Origin: Hyphomicrobiales bacterium
Lineage (GTDB): Bacteria > Pseudomonadota > Alphaproteobacteria > Rhizobiales > Aestuariivirgaceae
Assembly (NCBI GenBank): GCA_016792865.1
Contig: JAEUMJ010000091.1
Span: 1-63,234 of the forward strand
Direction of reading: 5' to 3'
DNA: 63,234 nt
The position numbers were made by a program, and so were the translations under genes. This document shows, piece after piece, positions 51,525 through 60,555 of this stretch (within the stretch, counting starts at the first letter, position 1; each line of letters opens with the position of its first letter). Below the pieces are notes generated by a model. The model had not been told where the DNA came from. It saw only the letters and a list, made by a program, of their open reading frames with translations, and searched no databases.

Positions 51525-52124
51525 TCAAAGCCCGCTCTTGTAGGGCAGGACCACAACCTTGGTGCCCACCTTCACCCGACCGTAGAGATCGATCACCGCG
51601 GTGTTCAGCATGCGGAAGCAGCCGGATGTCGTGGCCTTGCCGATGGTGTAGGGGGCGGGGGTGCCGTGGATGCGGTACTGGTTGTCCTTCCCGCCTTCGT
51701 TGATGAGATAGAGTGCCCGCGCGCCCATGGGATTGTCGAGGCCCCCCGGCATGCCGTCCTTCCACTGGTCATAGTGTTCGTGCTTCGACATCATCTCTTC
51801 CGTCGGGGTCCACTTCGGCCATTTCGCCATGCGGGCGATGGTCGCCGTGCCGCTCCAACGGGTGGCGCTGCTGCCGACGCCGATGCCATAGCGGATGGCC
51901 TTGCCATCCTCCTGCACCAGATAAAGAAAGCGCTTCCTCATATCGACGACAATGGTTCCCGGAGGATGGTCGCCCTTGAACTCCACGACACGTTTGCGGA
52001 ACTTGTACTCGACCTTGTGTTCCTCGTAGGTCGGGATGTGGAAAGGTTCACTGGCGCGGGCCGCAGCCGGAGCGAGAGCGGCGGCGAGCGGGGACAACAG
52101 GAGATTTCGACGGGTCAAACGCAT
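51525..52124 (-). CDS. L,D-transpeptidase (YkuD domain), probable Tat substrate
   Basis: A 199-residue protein. It starts at ATG 52122-52124 with a twin-arginine-like signal (MRLTRRNLLLSPLAAALAPA, cleavage after ARA). The YkuD domain ends in the catalytic motif YRIHGTPAPYTIGKATTSGC with FRM, containing the nucleophilic Cys and the His upstream. It cross-links peptidoglycan stem peptides or attaches proteins to them. A short in-frame extension upstream is possible but would place the signal internally. Confidence 0.88.
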   Translation of the reverse strand: MRLTRRNLLLSPLAAALAPAAARASEPFHIPTYEEHKVEYKFRKRVVEFKGDHPPGTIVVDMRKRFLYLVQEDGKAIRYGIGVGSSATRWSGTATIARMAKWPKWTPTEEMMSKHEHYDQWKDGMPGGLDNPMGARALYLINEGGKDNQYRIHGTPAPYTIGKATTSGCFRMLNTAVIDLYGRVKVGTKVVVLPYKSGL

Positions 52125-52182
52125 GCGGGGCAGACTATCCGTCCGCCCCGCCGCAATCAATTCACAACATCGCGCGTGAGGA

Positions 52183-53055
52183 TCAGGCGCGCACGGCGTT
52201 CGTGTAGGCGTCCATCATGGTGCGGCTGATGTTGCCGGGCCTGAAGCTGTAGGGACCGATTTCCGCCACCGGCGTGACTTCGGCGGCCGATCCCACGATG
52301 AAGCATTCGTTGAAGGTCTTCAGTTCCTCCGGCATGATCCGGCGTTCGATGACCTCGATGCCCTGCTGCTTGGCAAGGGCGATCACCGTCTGGCGGGTGA
52401 GGCCGTTGAGGAAGCAGTCGGCGATCGGCGTGTGAAGCGCGCCGTCGCGGGTGAAGAAGATGTTGGCGCCGGTGCATTCGGCGACACGCCCCTGCCAATC
52501 CAGCATCATGGCGTCGGCATAGCCCTTCTTCTCTGCCTTGTGCTTGGAGATCGTGCAGATCATGTAGAGGCCGGCAGCCTTGGCATGGACAGGCGCACAT
52601 TTCGGGTCGGGGCGGGCATAGTCGGCGATGTCGAGCTTGATGCCCTTCATCTTCGTTTCGGGGTCGAACATGGAAGGCCAGGCCCACGCGGCGATGGCAA
52701 CGTGAATCCTGTTGTTCTGCGCCGAGACCGCCATCATTTCCGAGCCGCGGAACGCCACGGGCCGCACGTACTGGTCGCCGCCACCCATGCGGGCCACCAC
52801 GTCGTCCTTGGCCTTGTTGATCTCGTCATCGGTGAAGGGCAGGTCGAAATCCATGATGTTGGCCGACTTGCGGAAGCGCTCGGTGTGTTCCTTGCTCTTG
52901 AAGATCTTGCCGTTGTAGGCGCGTTCACCCTCGAAGACGGAAGAGCCATAGTGCAGGCCATGGGTCAGCACATGAACCTTCGCCTCACGCCAGGGAATGA
53001 TCTCGCCGTTGAACCAGATCACGCCGTCACGGTCGTCGAATGGGATGATGGCCAT
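52183..53055 (-). CDS. ilvE: Branched-chain amino acid aminotransferase IlvE
   Basis: A 290-residue fold-type IV PLP enzyme. The start ATG 53053-53055 has GGAG 8 bases upstream. HGLHYGSSVFEGERAYNGK is the BCAT N-terminal motif; CAPVHAKAAGLYMICTISKH carries the likely PLP lysine; LDWQGRVAECTGANIFFTRD is the class IV signature region. It makes valine, leucine and isoleucine from their 2-oxo acids. It is divergent from the marR/petP gene with a palindrome in between that could affect both. Confidence 0.93.
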   Translation of the reverse strand: MAIIPFDDRDGVIWFNGEIIPWREAKVHVLTHGLHYGSSVFEGERAYNGKIFKSKEHTERFRKSANIMDFDLPFTDDEINKAKDDVVARMGGGDQYVRPVAFRGSEMMAVSAQNNRIHVAIAAWAWPSMFDPETKMKGIKLDIADYARPDPKCAPVHAKAAGLYMICTISKHKAEKKGYADAMMLDWQGRVAECTGANIFFTRDGALHTPIADCFLNGLTRQTVIALAKQQGIEVIERRIMPEELKTFNECFIVGSAAEVTPVAEIGPYSFRPGNISRTMMDAYTNAVRA

Positions 53056-53170
53056 TTTCTTCTCCAAAGATTTTGCGTTGCAGCAAGCGCATGCCATAGT
53101 GCGAGGAGATATGACTCGCGATCGGGCAGTCCTGCTTTGATTTCGGGCAGACGCTAACAGAAGTGGAATA

Positions 53171-53191
53171 TATGTCAATATGGCTGACATA
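53171..53191 (+). promoter_or_regulatory. Predicted MarR operator spanning the petP start codon
   Basis: TATGTCA (53171-53177), a 7-base spacer and TGACATA (53185-53191) form a perfect inverted repeat. The petP start ATG (53180-53182) lies in the spacer. MarR dimers bind palindromes of this size, so the regulator probably represses its own operon here, and may touch the divergent ilvE promoter. Confidence 0.68.
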
Positions 53192-53680
53192 ATTTCTGAT
53201 CCGACCCTGACTGACGAGGATGCCGTCGCCCTGGTGGAACTGATGTTCTTCGCCTACCGGGATTTCGTGGCCGATCCCGATGGAATTCTTGAGGGTTTGG
53301 GATTTGGCCGGGCGCATCACCGGGTGCTGCATTTCGTCGGGCGCGACCCAGGCATGACGGTGGCGCAGCTTCTCGACATCCTGCGCATCACCAAGCAGTC
53401 GTTGAGCCGTGTCCTGAAAGACCTGATCGAGAAGGGCTATATCTACCAGAAGGCGGGTGAGGAAGATCGCCGCCAGCGCCTGTTGCACCTCACCGAAAAG
53501 GGCGAGGCCCTGTGGAAGGAACTGGCCGCACCGCAGGTCCGCCGCTTCCGCCGCGCCGTCACCGGGCTTGAGCAGGGCAATGCACAGCACTATCGCGCCC
53601 TGCTGCTGCAACTCATCAATTCGGAAAACCGCGAAGCTGCCGATGCCTGGATTGCCCGCGCCCGCCGCAAGGCCCCGTGA
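53180..53680 (+). CDS. petP: MarR family transcriptional regulator (PetP-like)
   Basis: A 166-residue winged-helix regulator: FGRAHHRVLHFVGRDPGMTV, then LRITKQSLSRVLKDLIEKGY (recognition helix) and EEDRRQRLLHLTEKGEALWK (wing). The order petP-petR is known from Rhodobacter, where the pair controls cytochrome bc1 expression; in Hyphomicrobiales it is typically followed by a sensor kinase, as here. An inverted repeat covers its start codon. No strong Shine-Dalgarno is visible, suggesting tight control or leaderless-like initiation. Confidence 0.87.
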   Translation: MADIISDPTLTDEDAVALVELMFFAYRDFVADPDGILEGLGFGRAHHRVLHFVGRDPGMTVAQLLDILRITKQSLSRVLKDLIEKGYIYQKAGEEDRRQRLLHLTEKGEALWKELAAPQVRRFRRAVTGLEQGNAQHYRALLLQLINSENREAADAWIARARRKAP

Positions 53681-53690
53681 GGACACGCGG

Positions 53691-54380
53691 GTGAGCGAGG
53701 CGTTCCACATCCTGGTGGTTGATGATGACCGGCGCATCCGGGCGTTGCTCGAAACCTATCTCGTGAACAACGGCTACCGGGTTACCACGGCGGCGAATGC
53801 GGCGGACGCCCGCGAGCGCATGCGCGGCGTGGTGTTCGACCTGATGATCCTCGACGTGATGATGCCGGGCGAGAGCGGCGTCAGCCTGGCGGAATCGCTG
53901 CGGGCAGCCCGGCAACAGATCCCGATCCTCATGCTTTCGGCACGGGCCGAGAGCGCCGACCGCATCAAGGGGCTTGCCGCAGGCAGCGACGACTACCTGA
54001 TCAAGCCTTTCGAGCCGGAAGAATTGCTGCTCCGGGTCGGCAACCTGATGCGTCGCAATGGACCCGCGCTTCCCGCCATCAAGGAGGCACAGTTCGGAGA
54101 TTGTATCTTCGACATGCAGAAGGGGGAGCTGTGGCGCGGCGGCGAGATCGTGCGCCTCACCGGACGGGAAAAGGACATGTTGCGCCATCTCGTTCAGGCG
54201 GGAGGCAAGCCCGTGTCGCGCGCGGCATTGCGCGGGCAGGGGCAGGATGAAGCGGCGCGCGCGGTGGATGTGCAGATCAACCGGTTGCGCCAGAAGATCG
54301 AAACCGACCCGGCCAATCCAATCCTGTTGCAAACGGTGCGGGGCGAGGGCTACGTGCTGTTTCTGGAGAGTATTGACTGA
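53691..54380 (+). CDS. petR: OmpR family response regulator (PetR-like)
   Basis: A 229-residue response regulator started at GTG 53691, with GAGGA 8 bases upstream. The receiver domain has DDD at residues 11-13, the phospho-acceptor Asp55 in LMILDVMMPGESG, and Lys in DDYLIKPFEPEEL. The C-terminal winged helix ends ILLQTVRGEGYVLFLE. It should be phosphorylated by the kinase whose ATG follows its stop directly, and is presumably co-regulated by the MarR protein 10 bp upstream. Confidence 0.92.
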   Translation: MSEAFHILVVDDDRRIRALLETYLVNNGYRVTTAANAADARERMRGVVFDLMILDVMMPGESGVSLAESLRAARQQIPILMLSARAESADRIKGLAAGSDDYLIKPFEPEELLLRVGNLMRRNGPALPAIKEAQFGDCIFDMQKGELWRGGEIVRLTGREKDMLRHLVQAGGKPVSRAALRGQGQDEAARAVDVQINRLRQKIETDPANPILLQTVRGEGYVLFLESID

Positions 54381-55745
54381 ATGACGCAAGACAAGACCCT
54401 GATGAGCCGCTTCAACCGTTTCCTGGAACGTCATCTTCCCGGCGGCCTCTATCAACGCGCGTTGATCATCCTCATTGCCCCGATCGTCCTGCTGCAAACC
54501 ATCATGGCGGTCATCATCCTCGACCGCCACTGGGACAACGTGACGAAGGCGCTGGGGCGTTCCCTCTCCATGGAAATCGGCATGTTGGTGGACGACTACC
54601 AGCGCTCCGACAAGTCGGCCGAGAGCATTGAGGACATTCAGGCGCGCGCCCGCAGCAGGCTGCGCCTCGACATGGACGTGATACGCAATGCCGACTTGCC
54701 GCCCGTGGTGGAGCCGCCGTTCTACGCGCTGTTCGAGCGCAAGATGCAGAAGTACCTCACCCGCGATACGGGCCGGGCCTTCTGGGTTTCAAGCTCCGGT
54801 CCTGAAGGTCAGGTCGAAGTGCAGGTCGAGGTGGACAGGGGCACGATTTTCCGCATCCGCACCGAAAGGGAACGCGCCCAGGCGAGCGGGACCGGATTCC
54901 TGCTGGCGCTGATGCTGGCCTCGTCGGGCGTGCTCCTCGGCATCGCCATGATCTTCCTGCGCAAGCAGGTGATCCCGGTCCTCGATCTTGCGGAGGCGGC
55001 GAAGAATTTCGGTCTTGGTCGCGACACGTCGGATTTCCATCCGCGCGGTGCCGAGGAGATCCGCGCCGCCGGCAACGCCTTCATCGAGATGCGCCGCCGC
55101 ATAGCGCGGCATGTGGAGCAGCGAACCGACATGCTGGCGGGCGTATCGCACGACCTGCGCACAATCCTCACCCGGTTCAAGCTGGAGCTGGCGGTTCTCG
55201 GCGACAATCCGAAAGTGCATCCCCTGAAGGAAGACGTGGATGAGATGCAGCACATGCTTGAGGATTACATGGCCTTCGTGAAGGGCGACGGCGGCGAACA
55301 GGCAACCGATGTGAACGTGCCCGATGCCGTGCGGCAGACCGTGGACAATGTGGAACGCGACCGCCCTGACTCCGATGCCATTGTCGAAGTGAAGAGCATT
55401 CCGCAAGTGACCGTTCGCCTCAAGGCCAATGCCTTCCGGCGACTGCTTGCCAATCTCATCAGCAACGCCGTGCGCTACGGACACAACGTGCAGATTTCGG
55501 GAGAGGTCAGGGACCACCGGCTCTGGATCAACGTCGACGACAATGGACCGGGCATTCCGGCGCATCAGCGCGAGGAAGCGTTCCGGCCTTTCGTGCGGCT
55601 GGATAATGCCCGGAACCTCGATGAAACAGGCACCGGCCTCGGCCTCGCGATTGCACAGGACATTGCCCACGCCCATGGCGGGGAGATCATGCTGGAGGAT
55701 GGCCCGCTCGGCGGCCTCCGCGCCATCGTGAAGCTTCCGGTCTAG
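54381..55745 (+). CDS. HAMP-type sensor histidine kinase (EnvZ-like)
   Basis: A 454-residue membrane kinase. Two membrane helices (about residues 24-48 and 170-195) enclose a periplasmic loop of roughly 120 residues. HAMP and the phosphorylation helix follow, with His257 in AGVSHDLRTILTRFKLEL. The ATPase has the N-box FRRLLANLISNAVRYG, DDNGPGIPAHQREEAFRPF and the G2 box ETGTGLGLAIAQDIA. EnvZ-like architecture. It immediately follows petR and forms a two-component pair with it; the signal is unknown. Confidence 0.93.
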   Translation: MTQDKTLMSRFNRFLERHLPGGLYQRALIILIAPIVLLQTIMAVIILDRHWDNVTKALGRSLSMEIGMLVDDYQRSDKSAESIEDIQARARSRLRLDMDVIRNADLPPVVEPPFYALFERKMQKYLTRDTGRAFWVSSSGPEGQVEVQVEVDRGTIFRIRTERERAQASGTGFLLALMLASSGVLLGIAMIFLRKQVIPVLDLAEAAKNFGLGRDTSDFHPRGAEEIRAAGNAFIEMRRRIARHVEQRTDMLAGVSHDLRTILTRFKLELAVLGDNPKVHPLKEDVDEMQHMLEDYMAFVKGDGGEQATDVNVPDAVRQTVDNVERDRPDSDAIVEVKSIPQVTVRLKANAFRRLLANLISNAVRYGHNVQISGEVRDHRLWINVDDNGPGIPAHQREEAFRPFVRLDNARNLDETGTGLGLAIAQDIAHAHGGEIMLEDGPLGGLRAIVKLPV

Positions 55746-55746
55746 C

Positions 55747-56082
55747 TCAGAACAACTTGCCGCCGTTGGGCACATCCTGATCCGGCCCGATCAGCACCAC
55801 GCCGCCCTCCGGGTCGGGGAAGCCCAGCGTCAGCACTTCCGACATGAAGGGACCGATCTGGCGCGGGGGGAAATTCACCACCGCCGCCACCTGCCGTCCC
55901 AGCAGCGTCTCGATCGTGTAGTGCTTGGTGATTTGCGCCGAGGAGCGTTTGACGCCGATATCGGGGCCGAAATCGATGCGGAGCTTGAATGCGGGCTTGC
56001 GGGCTTCCGGAAATGCCTCGACGCCGATCACGGTGCCGACACGGATATCGACCTTCTCGAAATCATCGTAGGAAATTGCCAT
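55747..56082 (-). CDS. tRNA-binding domain protein, CsaA-like chaperone
   Basis: A 111-residue protein with a single OB-fold tRNA-binding (EMAP-II/Trbp111) domain: FEKVDIRVGTVIGVEAFPEA at the start, QVAAVVNFPPRQIGPFMSEV in the middle and an acidic C-terminus. Length and sequence match CsaA, a dimeric export-related chaperone. It is the last of three overlapping genes with proC and the YbjN gene. Confidence 0.9.
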   Translation of the reverse strand: MAISYDDFEKVDIRVGTVIGVEAFPEARKPAFKLRIDFGPDIGVKRSSAQITKHYTIETLLGRQVAAVVNFPPRQIGPFMSEVLTLGFPDPEGGVVLIGPDQDVPNGGKLF

Positions 56083-56903
56083 CAGCTTGCGAGTTCCTTC
56101 GAGCGCCGTGCCGCAGCCTTGATCGCCTCGATCATCAGCGGCTTCAGGCCGTCATCCGCCATGAGCACCTTCAGTGCCTCATAGGTGGTGCCTTTCGGCG
56201 AGGTGACGTTCTGGCGGAGCGTGGCTGCGTCAATGCCGGACGAACGCATGAGTTCACCCGAACCGGCAACCGTTGCCCGTGCCAGCTTCACGGCAACATC
56301 AGGGGGCAGGCCGACGGCCTCTGCTGCGGCGGCAAGGCATTCCGTAAGGTAGAACACATAGGCCGGGCCGGACCCGGACACCGCTGTGGCAGCGTCGATC
56401 AGGGACTCGTCATCCACCCGCACGACTTCGCCGATGGAACGAAGAAGCTGTTCGGCCAGGTCCATCTGCGCGGGCGACACGTTGCGGTTGGCCGCCATGG
56501 CGGTAATGCCGCGGCCGACGGCGGCAGGTGTGTTGGGAATGGTGCGGATCACGGCGGCGTCGCTGCCGAAGTGGCGTTCGAAGGACGCGATCGTTTTTCC
56601 GGCGGCAATGGAAAGGACCAGCGGCTTCGATGCGCCAAGCCCGCGCAGCGGCATGAGCACGTCTTCCATCACCTGTGGCTTCACTGCCGCAAGGAGGACT
56701 TCCGCATCCTTGATATCGGAGAGGGCGGGGTTGTGGCGGATGCCCTTGCCTTTCAGGAGTGCCGCCACTTCCGGCGGCGGCGAGGGGTCAAGCGCAACGA
56801 CCTGACGCGGATCGACGCCCGCCTTCAGCCAGCCTTCCAGCATGGCGCCGCCCATCTTGCCGGCCCCGATCAGGACCAGCGTTCCTTTCAGTGAAATGGT
56901 CAT
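56082..56903 (-). CDS. proC: Pyrroline-5-carboxylate reductase
   Basis: A 273-residue ProC: Rossmann loop LVLIGAGKMGGAMLEGWLKA, mid segment RTIPNTPAAVGRGITAM, and C-terminal AATAVSGSGPAYVFYLTECL with TSPKGTTYEALKVL. It performs the last step of proline synthesis with NAD(P)H. It overlaps both neighbours (ATGA from the YbjN gene, one base with the CsaA-like gene). Confidence 0.95.
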   Translation of the reverse strand: MTISLKGTLVLIGAGKMGGAMLEGWLKAGVDPRQVVALDPSPPPEVAALLKGKGIRHNPALSDIKDAEVLLAAVKPQVMEDVLMPLRGLGASKPLVLSIAAGKTIASFERHFGSDAAVIRTIPNTPAAVGRGITAMAANRNVSPAQMDLAEQLLRSIGEVVRVDDESLIDAATAVSGSGPAYVFYLTECLAAAAEAVGLPPDVAVKLARATVAGSGELMRSSGIDAATLRQNVTSPKGTTYEALKVLMADDGLKPLMIEAIKAAARRSKELAS

Positions 56904-57400
56904 GCCTCACCGTGGGTTTCGAGAAGGGCGCTGTCAAGCGCCTGTTCGGCGCTGTAACCGGCCCAGATGACGAATTGCACGGCGGGATAATACCGCTGGC
57001 AGCAGTCCACGGCGATCCGGATCAGGGCTTCGCACTGGGCATCGTTGGCCTCGGCGCCGCCCGCCAGGATGAGGCTGTTGCGGAACAGGATGGAGCCGTC
57101 CGTCTCCCAGAATTCAAAATGCCCATGCAGCAGTTGGGAGTTCATCGCGGCAACCAGCTTGGCCATTTCGTCTCGGCGCTTTTCCGGCACCTTCAGTTCG
57201 AAGGCGCAGGCCACCATGAGCGATTCAAGATCGTCGCGCCACGAGAGCGACATGGAGAGTGCGCACCATCCGCCTTCCACCGCCATCAGGAGTTCGTCGG
57301 TGCTCGGCCGGTTCAGTGTCCAGTCACGGCGCTCGGCAAGGCGCTCCACCCGGTCGAGCGGGTTGGTGTGAATGGGGTCGATTGTCGCCGCAAGGCCCAT
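56900..57400 (-). CDS. YbjN domain protein
   Basis: A 166-residue YbjN-type protein with the fold of type III secretion chaperones. The start at ATG 57398-57400 is set by GGAGG six bases upstream; a TTG directly before it is less likely. TDELLMAVEGGWCALSMSLS and LLHGHFEFWETDGSILFRNS fit the family. The order YbjN-proC-CsaA is typical in Hyphomicrobiales. Function unclear; YbjN in enterics affects stress and motility. Confidence 0.85.
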   Translation of the reverse strand: MGLAATIDPIHTNPLDRVERLAERRDWTLNRPSTDELLMAVEGGWCALSMSLSWRDDLESLMVACAFELKVPEKRRDEMAKLVAAMNSQLLHGHFEFWETDGSILFRNSLILAGGAEANDAQCEALIRIAVDCCQRYYPAVQFVIWAGYSAEQALDSALLETHGEA

Positions 57401-57539
57401 CAAAATCCTCCGCCAACGGAAGAATCAAATGCGTTGGCTGGAGGCAACATGCTGTTGCGAACGAGTCGCGACAAGAACGCCGCCGATTCCTCCACACAAT
57501 TTTGTGCAGGTTTACGTCAGCAACATTGAAGCAAATGAA

Positions 57540-57812
57540 TCAGGGAGATTCGGTCGTCTTGGTTGCGGCGAGGCGCGCTTCAAGTTCTGCGATTCGCTTC
57601 GCGAGATCTTCGTTCTCGCTACGGGCCTTGGCCGCCATGTCCTTCACGATGTCGAACTCCTCGCGCTTCACCACATTCAGATTGTTGAGAACGCGTTCGA
57701 CCTGGCCCTGCACCAGGGTGTCAACTTCCTTGCGCACGCCTTGGGCTGCGGTCGCGGCATTGCCCATAAGCTTGGCGAGTTCGTCAAAGAACTTGGAATT
57801 GGTGGTCACCAT
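57540..57812 (-). CDS. ubiK: UbiK family ubiquinone biosynthesis accessory factor
   Basis: A 90-residue protein starting at ATG 57810-57812 with AAGGAG upstream. The N-terminal half (SKFFDELAKLMGNAATAAQG) and a C-terminal coiled coil with heptad Leu/Ala (LAKRIAELEARLAATKT) are characteristic of UbiK/BMFP proteins, which help the Ubi enzyme complex in ubiquinone synthesis and can fuse membranes in vitro. Divergent from lgt; single gene. Confidence 0.9.
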   Translation of the reverse strand: MVTTNSKFFDELAKLMGNAATAAQGVRKEVDTLVQGQVERVLNNLNVVKREEFDIVKDMAAKARSENEDLAKRIAELEARLAATKTTESP

Positions 57813-57925
57813 GGCGGAACTCCTTTGTTGGGGCACAACTAGGGATTCGGGAGGGCCGATTCAAGTGCCGCCGGGACGCACCCCGCGGGCTTGGCGTGAG
57901 AGCGCGAAACACTTAAGAGCAGGGC

Positions 57926-58735
57926 ATGTTCGCCGTCATTAACCACCCCGGAATCGACCCGGTCGCGCTCAGCCTCGGCCCGCTTGCCGTCCATTGGTAT
58001 GCGCTCGCCTATGTGGCGGGGCTGCTCTTTGCCGTTTGGTACATCAAGTATCTGGCCCGCCAGCCGCGCCTCTGGGGGGCCAACCCTCCCACCTTGTCGC
58101 CCGCCGAGGCCGATGATTTCTTCCTCTACGCACTCTTGGGCGTGGTCCTGGGCGGCAGGCTTGGCTACGTGCTTTTCTACAAGCCGTGGTTCTACCTCAG
58201 CAACCCCATGGAAATCCTGCGCACCTGGGATGGCGGCATGTCGTTCCACGGCGGCTTTCTGGGCGTGGTCCTGGCTTGCCTCATCTATGGCCGCTTCCAT
58301 GGCAAGGCCCTGGATCGCATGCTGGACCTGGGGGCCGCCGCCGTTCCGGTCGGGCTTGGTCTTGGCCGCCTTGCCAACTTCATCAATGCGGAACTCTGGG
58401 GGCGTCCGAGTGATTTGCCCTGGGCGGTGATCTTTCCCGGCGACACGCTTGCCCGTCATCCCAGCCAGCTTTACGAGGGCCTGCTTGAGGGCGTCGTGTT
58501 GTTCCTTGCCGTCCGCATCGCCACCCATCGCCATGGCGCGCTCAAGCATCCGGGACGTGCCGCCGGAATCTTCGCCGTCGGTTATGCGCTATCCCGGATC
58601 TTCGTGGAGTTCTTTCGCGAGCCGGATTCCTTTCTGGGCTACTTCGGCGGAGTCTTCACCATGGGCATGATCCTGTCGCTCCCGCTGCTCGCCGTCGGCA
58701 TCTGGCTGCTCGTCCGATCGCGGCATACGGGATGA
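57926..58735 (+). CDS. lgt: Prolipoprotein diacylglyceryl transferase Lgt
   Basis: A 269-residue membrane enzyme. The Lgt signature appears as GLGRLANFINAELWGRPSDL, with the essential Arg-Asn-Glu; GGMSFHGGFLGVVLACLIYG contains the conserved His-Gly-Gly. It moves diacylglycerol from phosphatidylglycerol to the lipobox cysteine of prolipoproteins, such as those encoded at 15444 and 61704. It overlaps the methyltransferase gene by 4 bp. Confidence 0.95.
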   Translation: MFAVINHPGIDPVALSLGPLAVHWYALAYVAGLLFAVWYIKYLARQPRLWGANPPTLSPAEADDFFLYALLGVVLGGRLGYVLFYKPWFYLSNPMEILRTWDGGMSFHGGFLGVVLACLIYGRFHGKALDRMLDLGAAAVPVGLGLGRLANFINAELWGRPSDLPWAVIFPGDTLARHPSQLYEGLLEGVVLFLAVRIATHRHGALKHPGRAAGIFAVGYALSRIFVEFFREPDSFLGYFGGVFTMGMILSLPLLAVGIWLLVRSRHTG

Positions 58736-59781
58736 CGGTTCTCGGAGAGATCATCGCGGGCATGATCCGTGAAGACGGCCCCATGGCGATCGATCGTTAC
58801 ATGTCGCTCTGCCTCGGCCATCCGCAGCATGGCTATTACATCACCCGCGATCCGCTGGGTGCGGCGGGTGATTTCACCACTTCGCCGGAAATCTCGCAGG
58901 TCTTCGGCGAACTGATCGGCGTCTGGGTGGCGCAGGTCTGGCAATCCATGGGCAGCCCGCGCCGCTTTGCCCTGATCGAACTGGGACCGGGCAGGGGCAC
59001 GCTCATGGCCGACATCCTCCGCGTGCTTGCAAAGGTGGATGCCTGCGCCAAGGCCGCAGAGGTGCATCTCGTGGAAACCAGCCCGGCGCTTCGTGCAGCC
59101 CAGCAAGCCCGCGTGCCCCAGGCCACCTGGCATCACACTTTGGCGTCGCTTCCCGCCTTGCCCAGCATCATCGTTGCCAACGAGTTCTTCGACGCATTGC
59201 CGATCCGCCAGTTCGAGCGGCGCGGCCATTCCGTATTCGAGAGGGTTGTGGGGTTGTCCGGCGATAGGCTTGAACTGGGGCTGGTTCCATCGCCGATGGA
59301 GGTAAGGATCCGGGGCGAGGGCGTGTTCGAGGACCAGACGATCCGCGCCGCCGTCGCCCGCGAGATGGCGGACCAGGTGACGAGGCTGGGCGGGGCGGCC
59401 CTGGTGATCGACTACGGCCACGCCCGTACGGCGCTGGGTGACACGCTGCAAGCCATGTACAGGCACAGCCATGTCGCCGTCACGGACAGGCCGGGAGAGG
59501 CGGACATCACCTCGCATGTTGATTTCGAGGCCCTTGGCCGGGCGTGCCTTGTGGAAAACGCGGTTGTGGCCGGCCTGATGACACAGGGTGATTTCCTGAA
59601 TGCAATGGGGCTTGAAGCCCGCACCGAGGTGTTGGCACGCAGCGTCACGGGTGATACGCGCACGCAACTGGTTGCGGCTTCGGAACGGCTTGCGCATCAC
59701 GATCAGATGGGCCACCTTTTCAAGGTGATGGCGGTCACGAGTGCGGGGCTTGCCCTGCCATACCCCTTTGGTGCGAGATGA
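58732..59781 (+). CDS. SAM-dependent methyltransferase, NDUFAF7/MidA family
   Basis: A 349-residue class I methyltransferase of the NDUFAF7 group. MSLCLGHPQHGYYITRDPLG and GAAGDFTTSPEISQVFGELI are family hallmarks and FALIELGPGRGTLMADILR is the SAM-binding motif. In mitochondria NDUFAF7 methylates an arginine in the complex I subunit NDUFS2; the bacterial homologue probably does the same on NuoD. Overlaps lgt and pgeF by 4 bp each, the usual alphaproteobacterial order. Confidence 0.92.
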   Translation: MTVLGEIIAGMIREDGPMAIDRYMSLCLGHPQHGYYITRDPLGAAGDFTTSPEISQVFGELIGVWVAQVWQSMGSPRRFALIELGPGRGTLMADILRVLAKVDACAKAAEVHLVETSPALRAAQQARVPQATWHHTLASLPALPSIIVANEFFDALPIRQFERRGHSVFERVVGLSGDRLELGLVPSPMEVRIRGEGVFEDQTIRAAVAREMADQVTRLGGAALVIDYGHARTALGDTLQAMYRHSHVAVTDRPGEADITSHVDFEALGRACLVENAVVAGLMTQGDFLNAMGLEARTEVLARSVTGDTRTQLVAASERLAHHDQMGHLFKVMAVTSAGLALPYPFGAR

Positions 59782-60539
59782 TTGACAGCGAGGCCCTGAA
59801 CCTTCCCGGCATTGCGCACGGGTTCTTCACCCGTGGCGGCGGCCATTCCACCGGCATTTTTGCGTCGCTCAACTGTGGCCTTGGTTCTGGCGATGACCCG
59901 GATCTCGTGCGCATGAACCGTGAAACCGTGGCGCGGGTGATCGGTGTCTTGCCGTCCAGCCTCGTGACGGCGCATCAGGTGCACAGCGCCGAGGCAATTG
60001 AAGTAACCGTTCCATGGGGAACCGAGCAGCGCCCGAAGGTGGATGGGCTTGTGACCAAGACCAAGGGGATCGGGCTTGGGGTGCTGACTGCGGATTGCGG
60101 GCCGGTTCTCTTTGCCGATGCGGATGCGGGTGTTGTAGGTGCCTGCCACGCCGGATGGAAAGGGGCCCTGACCGGCGTGACCGAGGCCACGCTGGAGGCG
60201 ATGGAGCGACTGGGTGCCGTCCGTACACGGACGGTTGCGGTTCTCGGCCCCACCATCTCGAAGGAAGCATATGAAGTAGGCCCGGAGTTTCCCAAGCCCT
60301 TTCTCGCGCAGGACGAAGCGCATGGGCAATACTTCACGCCCAGTGTAAAGGCCGGTCATCATATGTTTGATTTGCCACGCTATTTGACCGACCGCCTGAA
60401 GCGGGAAGGGGTCGGCAGCGTGCATGATCTCGGGCTTTGCACCTATGGCGACGAAGCCCGCTTCTATAGCTATCGCCGCGCCACCCACAGGGGCGAACAG
60501 GATTATGGCCGCCTGATTTCGGTCATCGCTTTGGTATGA
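59778..60539 (+). CDS. pgeF: Peptidoglycan editing factor PgeF (purine nucleoside phosphorylase/laccase-domain)
   Basis: A 253-residue multi-copper-oxidase-like laccase-domain protein (YfiH/PgeF). The metal-binding residues lie in VTAHQVHSAEAIEV, LTADCGPVLFADA and GACHAGWKGALTG, all intact. PgeF removes wrong amino acids from UDP-MurNAc precursors, and homologues also show purine nucleoside phosphorylase or deaminase activity. It overlaps the upstream methyltransferase gene by 4 bp. Confidence 0.93.
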   Translation: MIDSEALNLPGIAHGFFTRGGGHSTGIFASLNCGLGSGDDPDLVRMNRETVARVIGVLPSSLVTAHQVHSAEAIEVTVPWGTEQRPKVDGLVTKTKGIGLGVLTADCGPVLFADADAGVVGACHAGWKGALTGVTEATLEAMERLGAVRTRTVAVLGPTISKEAYEVGPEFPKPFLAQDEAHGQYFTPSVKAGHHMFDLPRYLTDRLKREGVGSVHDLGLCTYGDEARFYSYRRATHRGEQDYGRLISVIALV

Positions 60540-60555
60540 AAGCAACGGACGGATC

